64,000 nt of DNA. It comes from Hexactinellida sp. DTS-2022 (Eukaryota; Porifera; Hexactinellida). The number at the start of each line of letters is the position of its first letter. Within the stretch, counting starts at the first letter, position 1. The notes beneath the pieces were generated by a model, which saw only the letters and a program-made list of their open reading frames with translations, searched no databases and was not told the DNA's origin. The translations under genes and the position numbers were made by a program. Shown here one piece after another: positions 1 to 9,184 of this stretch. The stretch lies in the NCBI GenBank assembly GCA_028753945.1, contig JAPNXP010000001.1, forward strand, positions 1,726,501 through 1,790,500. The letters are read 5' to 3'.

Positions 1-1030
1 GGCCCATTTCATGTGAAACTGTGCTGGCTATGGAGATCGCGTTATTCCCACTGGTGTCCCGATTAACCCCGCCAGAATTCGAGAAACACATGGTCCCAAC
101 AGTAGCCATACCCACTACACTACTGGAAGAATCCATCCCTGTTATAAGTTGTGCGTTATCAAATGTTACTGCTGACTGCATCTTTAAGTTAGGAAGGTGC
201 TCTAACCAGTTGGTCAGGGTAATACTTAAGTCGCCGCTAACAGTAATCATATCTGTGGTCCAAACAGTCACACCAACAATGGCTACTTTCACATCAATTG
301 TAAAGTAGCTCATATCCATTTGATTAGCTATATCAATCGCGTACTGGCGACTCTGTGTTATTCCCCCGATCATACCATTTAGTGTGCTATCAATTACGAT
401 AAGAAGCTCGACGAATTTGTTAACCGGACTTTGTCTTCTCAGTCTTGAAATACTCGCAGGGAAATGATCCGGTATTTTGGTTTCACTTTCTTTATTTCCA
501 TGGGAATCTGTTCCACAAGTATTGTACTTGCTGGCATGTTCATCTTTGATATTATATAGAAAATGGGATTTTTTGGGTGTAAAATGAAGCACATAGAACT
601 CGGCCCTAATATAAATCCTTCCACGCAGTCCATCACATGTGCTCATTGCTACAACAGAATCAGCTGATTCTTCAAGATAACCTCTGTAGTAACAATGTTC
701 TACTTGGTTCGATGCGAATTCTTGGGCAATTCCAGTAGAACGGAACTGGAAATTTTCTGGGACTAGTTCAACATTCAATTGAAGAACGAGGTGCCATTGA
801 GTTCCGTTCTCAAATTCTATCACATATTTCTCTTCGAAGGGGTAACCTGGGTAACCAAAGTGTATCTCCTTAATAGGAGCTGAGGAATGCAAGATCTGTA
901 GCGAGACAAATTCAAAATCTGAGGCTCTGGAGTTAGCGAATTCAATTTCTTCACTGTTTATTTTGATATTTTTCCCATTAATAATTGTAAATATAATGCA
1001 AATGCAAATAATCCACAATATTTTATTCAT
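1..1030 (-). CDS. ADAM-family (M12B) metalloprotease, N-terminal part, cut by the window edge
   Basis: One open frame of 343 codons runs from the ATG at 1030-1028 to the window edge without a stop. It starts with a hydrophobic signal peptide (about residues 1-19). The prodomain follows and carries the family block with CYYRGYLEESADS near residues 113-125 and SVVAMSTCDGLRG near 125-137. A furin-type site RLRR lies at 196-199, and the protease domain begins with FVELLIVIDSTL. The last residues are VSHEMG, and the next base fits His, so the frame reaches the zinc motif HExxH just as the window ends. This is known of ADAMs: zinc proteases of the secretory pathway and cell surface. Disintegrin, Cys-rich and membrane parts, if present, lie outside, so ADAM versus ADAMTS cannot be settled. 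The frame shows no intron. Confidence 0.88.
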   Translation of the reverse strand, partial: MNKILWIICICIIFTIINGKNIKINSEEIEFANSRASDFEFVSLQILHSSAPIKEIHFGYPGYPFEEKYVIEFENGTQWHLVLQLNVELVPENFQFRSTGIAQEFASNQVEHCYYRGYLEESADSVVAMSTCDGLRGRIYIRAEFYVLHFTPKKSHFLYNIKDEHASKYNTCGTDSHGNKESETKIPDHFPASISRLRRQSPVNKFVELLIVIDSTLNGMIGGITQSRQYAIDIANQMDMSYFTIDVKVAIVGVTVWTTDMITVSGDLSITLTNWLEHLPNLKMQSAVTFDNAQLITGMDSSSSVVGMATVGTMCFSNSGGVNRDTSGNNAISIASTVSHEMG

Positions 1031-1470
1031 TTTGCGAGTCATTATGTATCAAGAACTAGTAAGATAGTTTGATACATTCATGCTTATATACTCTGCTAGA
1101 ATCTACTGAGATGGACATTTCATGTTATTTCTATTGAGCTAGCTGAATCTCTAACAGTATAGAAAACGGAGTATAGTCTTAACTGATGTAATTCAATTCC
1201 AGTCTTTCCATGTATTATATAGAAATAATGGGTTGCATGCGATCATCCAACCCTGTATTCATAGTTCAGTAATACAATATGACGCAGGGGACGCGATATT
1301 TTCGAGATTTTTAACAATCTCTGCAAAGATTCTAACGGTACTAGTTCTATTATTTGAACACTCTGGGTGATTTAATTTGTTTGGTTAACAAGAATGCAAT
1401 ACAATAGCTAAATTATCTTCTTTATTAATTATTACACCTATCTAGGCAAATAATACTATCGTTGGAATTA

Positions 1471-1663
1471 CAGTCAGGTTTTATTATTATGAACATTAAA
1501 GGGACCAAAAATTGTGTTCATAATAAAGAGACTTCATAATAAGCGAACTCAACTTAATACAAATATGTAAGTTGTTAAATTGGGACCATAGGGCTTGTTC
1601 ATTATTTTAAAAAACTTCATATTAAGCAGACGAAAAGTTGTTCACAATAAGCAGGCCTGATTG
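1471..1663. mobile_element. Pogo/mariner-like MITE (CAGTCAGG family), copy 1
   Basis: A 193-bp element with ends CAGTCAGGTTTTATTATTATG and CAGGCCTGATTG, flanked by TA on both sides. Phrases such as TTCATAATAA recur inverted inside. A near relative is 51293-51486 and a worn copy lies near 44330-44520. The TA target and CAGT start fit the Tc1/mariner/pogo group. There is no coding capacity. Confidence 0.7.
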
Positions 1664-2885
1664 TATGTAAATTATAACCTAATATTTATGCAATCAACGA
1701 AATTATCCCATCTTGTTTGACAATTCCCAACGTTACACTGTAAATGTTGAGATTTATTATGATTAGTATTATTACAAAGTGAATTAATAATTACTATCAC
1801 AGCATTCAGCCTGCATAAATGTTTTAATGGTGAGAATAAACCATATATTATGCAGACTAAATCCAAGGTTAGTAAATCGTTTAATTACAACAATATTTGA
1901 TTCGAAATAACAATTTTCTCAATGAAAGGGCTAATCTTAATAATTTAATGAGCCATCAATTAACTAATAACTGAATAGGTTAAGGCGGGGGCTCATGGGG
2001 AGGCTGCAGCCCCAGGACCATCTTCAAAATAGGTCCACCGCGTTGTGTCATAGGCCCCGAAGGCTTAGCCAAGAGTTGGTTTTGGTTGGGCGCTAGAAGC
2101 ACCCAAGTATCAGATGCAGGTTTCAAGTAGACCTATGTCAAATTATCACCACGTTAAGTTGACTATTTCATTGGAAAATTCCAATGATTAATGCGGATGT
2201 ACTTCTAACTCTACATGTGTCCTATACATTTTTGACTAAACAATAGTTTAGATTTTCATTGTGACATTAATTTTTTCTATTATACTAAGTATATTTTATT
2301 AAATATCAAAGAACAATGTGATCTGTCACGCAAAATTGGTACTGGACCTGTATTGTCAAGTAAGTAGGCCCATCAAAAATTTTAGCTCCAGGCCTATTAC
2401 TAGGCCCTGGTAAGCAGTGGCGCAAACAGGGAGGGAGTGGGGGCGCGAGGGGGGGCATGCCCCTCCGTAAAAGTTAGAGAGAGCAACATTAATGGTGCGG
2501 GTGTTATCGTGCTAAATGTTCAAATAAAATGTTCAATATAATTTAGGAAAAACTCACCCATAAACAACAGTTACACGTTAAATACAGTGTAATTGTGTTA
2601 ATTCAAAATAACACAATTAAAATATATTAGGTACCAAATGTATTTGGTAGCCAGGCTGTGTCGGATTGCCTGGGTCCATCGATATTTGCAATTTCATTGC
2701 CAATATATAAGGAAGTTTACATTATTTAGTATGGACTTGTTGCTCTATTGGTTCCATGAATGGTTACAAATTGATATCTCTGGGTATCTCGCAATCAATT
2801 TTTTGTCATTAGCATCACCGCGAAGTGAAGCTAAAGACCAGACCTATTATTCGGTAAATATTGTTCCATTTGTTTGTGTTATAAC

Positions 2886-3010
2886 CAGGACCAAATTAAG
2901 ATCTTCGCAGGCCCTAGGCACTTTGAGGATACCAGGCAGCAATAAGGCACCAAATTTTTCGTAGGCCCTAGGCACAGTGCCTACTGTGCCTATTGGATAA
3001 TCCGGCCCTG
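2886..3010. mobile_element. Short hAT-type non-autonomous element with 8-bp TSD
   Basis: Starts CAGGACCAAATTAAG and ends GGATAATCCGGCCCTG. It is flanked by the exact 8-bp direct repeat GTTATAAC at 2878-2885 and 3011-3018. The right end resembles that of the element at 20652-20829. The 8-bp target duplication and CAGG...CCTG ends are typical of hAT. Confidence 0.72.
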
Positions 3011-3325
3011 GTTATAACTGTATTTGAAAAATACCACTTTAGTTTTGCGGACCTGCAGACTCTATCTAGTCTACTAGATGGTCTGTTGGGACATTGTTCT
3101 AACTCGATAATTAAACTTTAAAAATGGTTATACTAAGGGTGAAGCCTTCATATTAAATAGGCTATTTCTCAGCTCAGCTTGTATCGGAGCTAATAATTGA
3201 CATTTGTGAATATTTGCTATTTTTATTAGCTGAACAGGGAGAACAACATCATCATAGACTTAGAAAGGAAATTTATTTGGGGACAGTAAAATACAAATAA
3301 TAATTATTAAAATAATTAAAATTCA

Positions 3326-4228
3326 TTAAATAATTATTGTACGGCTGAGATAATTATGTAAACCCAAATCCCTCATAATCTTGATGAGCGCTTCCACATC
3401 ATTCTCTGCAAAATGGAGAATGAAAGGCTCTCCGTTGTACTTCTTCAGTTCAAGGTGTCTGACGAGAGATGACAAACTGAAAGGTCTCTCCTTTGGGTGA
3501 GGGACAGTATCATCAGGAAACTTCAACACATGTCCCACAGAGGGGAGGTTTCGAATGAGAGGCAATGAATCAATCCAGCCAATTAAATTCATCGCTACAC
3601 GGAAAGTTTCCAAAAGTTCTAGTTGTTTGAGTTTGTACTCAAATACTATTTTATCAAACCCTTCTGCATTGTGTGCGATTAGAAAAACTGGCTTACATTT
3701 TCCATACAATTTGATTTTCCACTTAATCAGATATTGTAGTGCTTTATCAAACGTGACTGCTCTTCTCATTTTACGATGCTTAAAAATATAGCACTTTTCC
3801 TCTGCGTCATAGCCATTATAACTCGTTTGCAGAAATTTAGATTTGGATAACTTCGCAGGAAAATTATCATTTTCAATATAAAAATTAGTAACGTATGCTT
3901 TATTCGCTACCATTTCCAGCGGCCCGAATGCCACTTGAGTGATAGAGGGTACCGACAAAGTTCCTTCCTTTTTTCTAATAAGTCCATCAGTCTCGAGGTC
4001 CAACACTATAAAGCCAGCACTCCCGATGTTTGGACAAGGGTTCAACTTGTCGAGATCGAGTCCCACAAAATAATCTTTTACTAGCATAGACTCAGATAGT
4101 AGAATATTATCATCCACACTACTGCTCTCGTGTTCAGCACAGTGTTCGTCTTCACTACTATTATTACTTTCTTCTCCATTGGTAGAAGAGTCCAAAGGCT
4201 CTATATATTCTGCCATAGCTAAAAGCAA
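3326..4228 (-). CDS. DEDDh 3'-5' exonuclease domain protein (PML exon-9/TREX-like)
   Basis: A 300-residue single-exon frame. Residues 1-50 are acidic and Ser-rich, probably disordered. The exonuclease fold follows. ExoI motif DLET is at 77-80, ExoII is AHNAEGFDK with D192, and ExoIII is HFAEND with H272 and D277 in the H-x4-D spacing of DEDDh enzymes, so all acidic residues and the catalytic His are present. The family removes nucleotides from 3' ends of DNA or RNA with two metal ions. The stretch IGWIDSLPL before the last motif recalls the exonuclease-like domain in PML exon 9 and its free-standing relatives, some of which have been linked to retroelement control. The substrate cannot be read from sequence. 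No RNase T or TREX tail is seen. A second Met at residue 5 is an equally good start. Confidence 0.75.
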   Translation of the reverse strand: MLLAMAEYIEPLDSSTNGEESNNSSEDEHCAEHESSSVDDNILLSESMLVKDYFVGLDLDKLNPCPNIGSAGFIVLDLETDGLIRKKEGTLSVPSITQVAFGPLEMVANKAYVTNFYIENDNFPAKLSKSKFLQTSYNGYDAEEKCYIFKHRKMRRAVTFDKALQYLIKWKIKLYGKCKPVFLIAHNAEGFDKIVFEYKLKQLELLETFRVAMNLIGWIDSLPLIRNLPSVGHVLKFPDDTVPHPKERPFSLSSLVRHLELKKYNGEPFILHFAENDVEALIKIMRDLGLHNYLSRTIII

Positions 4229-4383
4229 TTATTTAAACACATACAAACTCTGCAAAAAAGACGAATTAGTGTGAAGTGAATAGGGGCCTTACAAAATATG
4301 TTGCATTGTCAACTTTAAAATATTTCTCAATTTAACACCAACTACAATTAGTATTTAAAATAATTATTAATTGTGGTTTATTG

Positions 4384-4890
4384 CAGTGGCGGCGCCAGGA
4401 TGTTTAATCAGGGGGGGGGGGGCTCTGGGGGGGGGCACAATTAATTTATATTTTTTAATGCTCCATTACAAGACTATAGTATAAAGTTTAAGAAATCGAT
4501 CAAATTTATAGATGTAAAGGAGCTACAGCAGGGAGGGAATTGTCGATTGGTACAGCGGTGAAGGCATTTAGGAATACTTGAAAATTTCAGAATTAGAATA
4601 AATAAAAATTATTTGCCATTTTTTAATGAATTATATAACTTAGATAGTGAATTAGACTAGTGATTACGAAATGAAAACAAATGAATTCCAATTACTGTAC
4701 GGATATGCTTTCATTTTTAAAATATTCATTCAGATTCAAGGTACAGGGACAACATAAATGTAATTTCTAATATACAACTTCGTACAGAGCTTGTAACATC
4801 CTTATGAGGATGATATTCTATTGCAGTTCCAGGGGGCTCAGAGGGGGGGGGGGCTTGAGCCCCCCTGTCCCCCCCCTGGCGCCGCCTCTG
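4384..4890. mobile_element. hAT-type MITE with 8-bp TSD
   Basis: Ends are CAGTGGCGGCGCCAGG and, inverted, CCTGGCGCCGCCTCTG. The flanks are GTTTATTG (4376-4383) and GTTTAATG (4891-4898), seven of eight bases alike. Both subterminal regions contain long G or C runs. The 507-bp body has no transposase. It lies between the exonuclease gene and JMJD4. Confidence 0.75.
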
Positions 4891-5120
4891 GTTTAATGGT
4901 ATAGATATTTCGTTCCTGGACATAATCCATTTACACCCTTCTGAGTCCAGAGTCAGAGTGGCTACAATCACGGTTCATACCATCCATTGCACGGTACAAG
5001 ACACAAGGCAAATTGATTTGTCTGCTTTGGATAATCTCAATAAGTAAATATTGATGGTTGGAAATTAAACTTGACCAGAATAAATAAGAAATAAGCAAAT
5101 GAGAAAGGTAATTAGTAAAA

Positions 5121-6650
5121 TCATGTATTGTTTGATACCCAAATAGAAGACAGATCAAATTTCAAATTATTCATAAGATAACACAATTTAGAATTTCCCA
5201 AATACAAATTAAATTCTTTTGATTCTACAAGTTCCCTCAATACAGTCAGTATTTTTGAGAGTTCAAAAAATAGGAAAATTATATGTTTGTTTAAATCTCG
5301 ATTTAAAATCCCAAGAACTGAAGGGATAAAACTGTCTAAACTATCTGTAGAAGGAACAAAACTTGAGTTACCAGGTTGTACCATAGATCCTATTTTAAAT
5401 TCCACTTGCTCGATTAGGAATCCTTGAGTATATATGATAATTTTGTCACAGACTTTAAATATAGCTTCAAACTCAAGATTTCCATGACACAAGTCCCTTA
5501 ATTGAACTAACCTGGGTAGCGAAATAATAAGAATGAATTTACAGAACATGACATAGTCCATGCCAGCTAGACTGGAGAGGATCAGCTGACACTGTGAGTG
5601 CCATCCCTCCATCTCCACACAGTCAGAGATGGACTCTCTCACACGGTCGAGCTCATCCCTCAGATTACTCCACATCTCATAGAGATTGCAAGCATTTATC
5701 CAATTGTGGTTTATAGAAATTACGTCATCGAGGTTGTGCACTTGGTGATGCCAACCACTCGGAACAAAAATGGTCTCTCCTTTCTTCTGCAAAACCACAA
5801 TTACTCTAATTACCCCATTACTCGCTATCTTAAGCGCAGAACTGCCTTTGGAACTGTTCAGTTCTTCAGTGGCTAAAGAGAACTCGCGAAAATGCTCTTC
5901 TTTACAGCTGAGAGCGCCCGCCAGCACATCCCGCACATACTCCCCAGCAGGAGTGCCCCTCAACGCTGACGTCACATCATACGTCAGCTCTCCTCTGATG
6001 TTCTTCAACCACTTTTCATCTCCGCTAGGGAACAGAATCCACATTTTAGCGCCCGCGATGTTGCTAGACCAGCTGTAGGACCTGAACACATCGTAGTGCA
6101 GCGGGGTCCATGTGCCCCTGCCTCCCATGTACACGAACCTATAATCGTCTTTGAGGTCCGCTCTCTGAGAGCAGAACTCGTTAAGCCAGTCTGATGCGAA
6201 TATTGATGGAGTCGTGTAGGGACAATAATCAATGACGTCACGAGTGAAATGCCAATCTTTTAAATAATAACATTTCGGATTCTTTACTTCACCTATCTCT
6301 TCTGGAAGTAAATGATGGGAGTTTTCAGATCCGCTAGCTGCTGACAGGCCGCTGGCTATGTCAGTGGCAGATTGAGAATGCTCTCGCCAATATCTGAGGT
6401 ACTCCTCGAAGACCCAATCTGACTTAGGATTAGCGTTGAACTCCTTGACGTCACAGTGAGCAACAGGGACTGACAGGTTACCGAAAGCTGATGCTAGGAA
6501 GTCAAATCTAACAACATTTCCATCACACCACTCGTTAGCTTTCCAACTGGTCGTTAAGTTGGAGATTAGACAAGGCCGATTGGGATACAAAAATTCAACG
6601 AAAAACTCCTCAATTGATATCTTGTCTCTATACACAAATAATAATTCCAT
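5121..6650 (-). CDS. JMJD4: JMJD4, 2-oxoglutarate/Fe(II) lysyl hydroxylase
   Basis: A 509-residue single-exon frame matching JMJD4 over its whole JmjC region. The cupin-like core has FVYMGGRGTWTPLHYDVF; H185 and D187 form the HxD iron motif, and IFVPSGWHHQVHNL supplies the distal His (H302 by alignment with other JmjC hydroxylases). K202 in AKMWILFP is placed to hold 2-oxoglutarate. Family knowledge: human JMJD4 hydroxylates a lysine in the NIKS motif of release factor eRF1, improving termination. The protein is somewhat longer than human JMJD4, with an extra C-terminal helical stretch of about 130 residues. The ATG at 6650 gives the usual N-terminus leading to the PNRPCLI segment. The stop lies about 0.23 kb from the hAT-type element downstream. 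Confidence 0.9.
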   Translation of the reverse strand: MELLFVYRDKISIEEFFVEFLYPNRPCLISNLTTSWKANEWCDGNVVRFDFLASAFGNLSVPVAHCDVKEFNANPKSDWVFEEYLRYWREHSQSATDIASGLSAASGSENSHHLLPEEIGEVKNPKCYYLKDWHFTRDVIDYCPYTTPSIFASDWLNEFCSQRADLKDDYRFVYMGGRGTWTPLHYDVFRSYSWSSNIAGAKMWILFPSGDEKWLKNIRGELTYDVTSALRGTPAGEYVRDVLAGALSCKEEHFREFSLATEELNSSKGSSALKIASNGVIRVIVVLQKKGETIFVPSGWHHQVHNLDDVISINHNWINACNLYEMWSNLRDELDRVRESISDCVEMEGWHSQCQLILSSLAGMDYVMFCKFILIISLPRLVQLRDLCHGNLEFEAIFKVCDKIIIYTQGFLIEQVEFKIGSMVQPGNSSFVPSTDSLDSFIPSVLGILNRDLNKHIIFLFFELSKILTVLRELVESKEFNLYLGNSKLCYLMNNLKFDLSSIWVSNNT

Positions 6651-6983
6651 CAGAAGTAAAATGAATCTACTTCAAAAGTTAATAAAAACTAAGTGGATAT
6701 CCTCCAGTTTAAATGTATGCTAGGTTGTAAAATATAAACTAAATTATAACATGATTTCAATACTGGTCACCAAACAATACGTAACAATTCTGATCGTCGC
6801 GAAGCGACCGAGACCGAAGGGCTCGTAACTCTGAAAACATAGGAAAATATTTAAGTCAAGTTGTGTGGTAGTTAAGGCAAATTATTGGAATTATTGCTTA
6901 AAAATAAATATTTACTAGCACGATGAGTGATACAGCTCTTCCACAATTTAATATAGTATTGAAATAAGTAATTTGACAAACCG
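6651..6983. other. JMJD4-WDR70 spacer with one GC-rich hairpin repeat
   Basis: A 333-bp AT-rich gap between two minus-strand genes. Its only striking feature is the GC-rich hairpin motif at 6795-6826, listed separately. No clear poly(A) signal or spliced-leader acceptor could be picked out. Confidence 0.5.
6795..6826 (+). repeat. GC-rich hairpin repeat, copy 1
   Basis: GTCGCGAAGCGAC forms a perfect stem-loop and is followed by CGAGACCGAAGGGCTCGT. The same hairpin plus tail recurs at 40979-41015, 41611-41636, 53739-53867, 54379-54480 and, in worn form, 54607-54633, always reading on the plus strand. It stands out against AT-rich flanks. Confidence 0.7.
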
Positions 6984-8879
6984 TTAGCTCTCAGGCTCTT
7001 TATCAGCTGCCTCTTCTGTGTTGCCAGATTCTTTGAACAGAGAGTGTGGCTGCGTCTGGTTGTACGCAGGAGCAACAAAGAACGGATTACTAACCGCAGA
7101 TTTTGCGAATCTGAGAATAGCCGCGCGGGGATCCTCCACCTCCCTGTCCACCTTTTCGAGCGCCAGGTTCTTAACCACGTACGAGGAGATCGACCCCCCG
7201 CCCGCGGCCAGCCTGCCCCCCTTCCCTTGCTTCCCGACAGGTCTCTCCGGGGCTCTGGAAGCGGATATCTCCTCTCGCTCCTTCTCCCGCTTCCGCTTCA
7301 GGGTCCAGGGCCGCTTCTCCCGGAAGAGAGGGAGCGAGTGCGGCGTTATTATCATCCCCTCGAGCTCTCCGCCCACGTACGACTCCTTGGGCCGAGCCCG
7401 CTTGGGATTCTTCTGAGCTCCAAAGTGGAGGGCCCCTCTCTGGCTCTGGTTGACGTCATATAGGAAGCAGACCCCGCCCCCGGAACACCCGCCCACCAGC
7501 TGATTCAGGCGCGGCTGCCAGATCAGAGGCCCGACCCCCTCCACCTCTGGAAAGCTGACGCGTTCTATCTCCCGCAAGGAGTCTCGCTCCATAAACACGA
7601 CGGCCCCGTCCCCTCTGGAGCCCCCGCTGGCAGAGACAGCCAGCATTCTCTCGTCGGGGCTGAGGCAGAGGCCGGAGTGCTGCAGGCTGCAGGGAACAGA
7701 GCTGGAGGAGACGGGCTCTCGGAACTTTCTCAGATCCCAGCTCTTAACGCTGCCGTCCCTTGACCGACTGAACAGGAAGTTCGAATTGGCACTGAAAAGG
7801 AGACTGCACACGTCAGTCCCGCTCTCGTGAGCTGATTTCGCCCAGTGGGTCGGTCTGCTATTCCAGGACTTGTTGCCCGCCCATATCTGAATGCTCCCAT
7901 CCAGACACCCTGTGGCCAGATGTCTGCCTTCCAGGGAGTAACACAGCGAGCTGACCACGGTCTTCCTGCCCTGCGGGTCCCTCGCCTTCAGCACTTGCGT
8001 CTGGACGAGTTTATCTTTCTTAATCTCCCACACGCGAGTTGTACAGTCCTCTCCACAGCTGGCCAGCACGTGCTTCTCACGCGGGTGCCACGCCCCTGCG
8101 CGCATGGAGGCCACGTGGCCCTTTGTCTTTGCCATGTCCGAGAGGTACTGGTCCCCCTTGGGAGAGGCGGCCAGCTGTCTCCCGTCTCTGTCCAGCAGCA
8201 GCAGCTCTGCGCTGGCCGGACACACGAGCACGCGGTCCCCGCTGCTGCTGAAGGCCACGGACAGAAGGGCGTGGCTCTCGCAGGGCTCGGAGGTCCGGAA
8301 CGGGTGCGGGGGTCCTCCCTTGTTGGCCTGGGATTCTGTGAAGTCCCACAACCCGAGACAGAAGTCGTAGCCCCCAGACACGAGCCTGGTGCCTGAGGGG
8401 TCGAAGGAGAGGGCGGAGACCTGCTTGGAGTGCGCCTCCTGGGACCACAGCTGCTGAGAGGGAGGGCGCGTCACGCCCGCGGGCTCCTCCCCCTCGGAGC
8501 TGCTGGAGTCCTCTCCCGAATCCTGAGAGGCGTCCGGAGGGTCCGCTGGGAGCAGGTGTAGGGGGACAGGGGGACCAATAGGAGGCGTGTCATCTGACAA
8601 CATGTGAGACTCTGGGAGGGTGGAAGAGAGAGGGATTTCGGAAATATCATCTTTGGAATCCTGATTAGAAGTGTCGACTGGTTGAACATAGGAATTTTCT
8701 GGAATATCTTGATTTATGAATTCAGTTTGTTCATCGTCACTCTCTGAGTCAGATTGATATGGATCTGCTTGGCTAATGTGAGACCGCTCTTTCGCGGTCT
8801 TTCGAGCTTCTAGGAACATTTGCTCAAAGTCGAACTGCCTGGCTCTCTTATTAGCAGGCTTACAACTCTCTTGCTCCAT
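6984..8879 (-). CDS. WDR70: WDR70, WD-repeat protein
   Basis: A 631-residue single-exon frame, close to the length of human WDR70. The N-terminus (FDFEQMFLEARKTA, then an acidic Ser-rich stretch to about residue 130) and the C-terminus (DPRAAILRFAKSAVSNPFF, then PAYNQTQP) are family signatures. Between them lies a beta-propeller of WD repeats from about residue 150, for example QVSALSFDPSGTRLVSGGYD and VCSLLFSANSNFLFSRSRD. WDR70 is a nuclear protein linked in other animals and yeast to CUL4-DDB1 ubiquitin ligase, histone H2B ubiquitination and DNA-break resection. Codons are strongly GC-rich over most of the gene but AT-rich for the first 90 or so, unlike JMJD4 next door. It lies between JMJD4 and METTL14 on the same strand. 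Confidence 0.92.
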   Translation of the reverse strand: MEQESCKPANKRARQFDFEQMFLEARKTAKERSHISQADPYQSDSESDDEQTEFINQDIPENSYVQPVDTSNQDSKDDISEIPLSSTLPESHMLSDDTPPIGPPVPLHLLPADPPDASQDSGEDSSSSEGEEPAGVTRPPSQQLWSQEAHSKQVSALSFDPSGTRLVSGGYDFCLGLWDFTESQANKGGPPHPFRTSEPCESHALLSVAFSSSGDRVLVCPASAELLLLDRDGRQLAASPKGDQYLSDMAKTKGHVASMRAGAWHPREKHVLASCGEDCTTRVWEIKKDKLVQTQVLKARDPQGRKTVVSSLCYSLEGRHLATGCLDGSIQIWAGNKSWNSRPTHWAKSAHESGTDVCSLLFSANSNFLFSRSRDGSVKSWDLRKFREPVSSSSVPCSLQHSGLCLSPDERMLAVSASGGSRGDGAVVFMERDSLREIERVSFPEVEGVGPLIWQPRLNQLVGGCSGGGVCFLYDVNQSQRGALHFGAQKNPKRARPKESYVGGELEGMIITPHSLPLFREKRPWTLKRKREKEREEISASRAPERPVGKQGKGGRLAAGGGSISSYVVKNLALEKVDREVEDPRAAILRFAKSAVSNPFFVAPAYNQTQPHSLFKESGNTEEAADKEPES

Positions 8880-9184
8880 TAACAGGAATAAAATACTAAT
8901 TGCAAGACCTCAGTTACTTAATTATTAATAATATTTGAACATAAAATAATGCATTTCATACAGTAAGTAAAGTGGTTGTTCTTCATTCTGAGACGCCTTT
9001 GAAAAACAACTGTAAAAGGGGCTCCGTATGGATAAAAGGTTTGCGCTGAGTTGGGAATACGGATGTGTGTTCACAATAACATCAAATATATAACAGCAAG
9101 TGTATTCTGGAAACAGAAATTAAAATGGTAACAAACCTCTTAATCTATCGTTATTGCCATATTTGGTAAATCTCCTTGCTTGTA
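8880..9184. other. WDR70-METTL14 spacer, nothing recognised
   Basis: A 305-bp AT-rich gap between same-strand genes. No repeat, RNA gene or clear processing signal was seen. Confidence 0.5.

Larger units (their letters stand above)
1031..3325. other. Intergenic stretch with miniature transposons, no gene seen
   Basis: AT-rich DNA without a convincing coding frame. It holds a pogo/mariner-like element (1471-1663) and a short hAT-type element (2886-3010), listed separately. GC-rich patches at about 1985-2060 and 2385-2460 look like broken hAT-type ends; the second contains CAGTGGCGCAAACAGGG, but I found no matching far end. Confidence 0.5.

Noticed and set aside
7018-8396. Several long plus-strand frames opposite WDR70
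   Set aside because: Shadows of GC-rich WDR70 codons; no domain or composition of their own.
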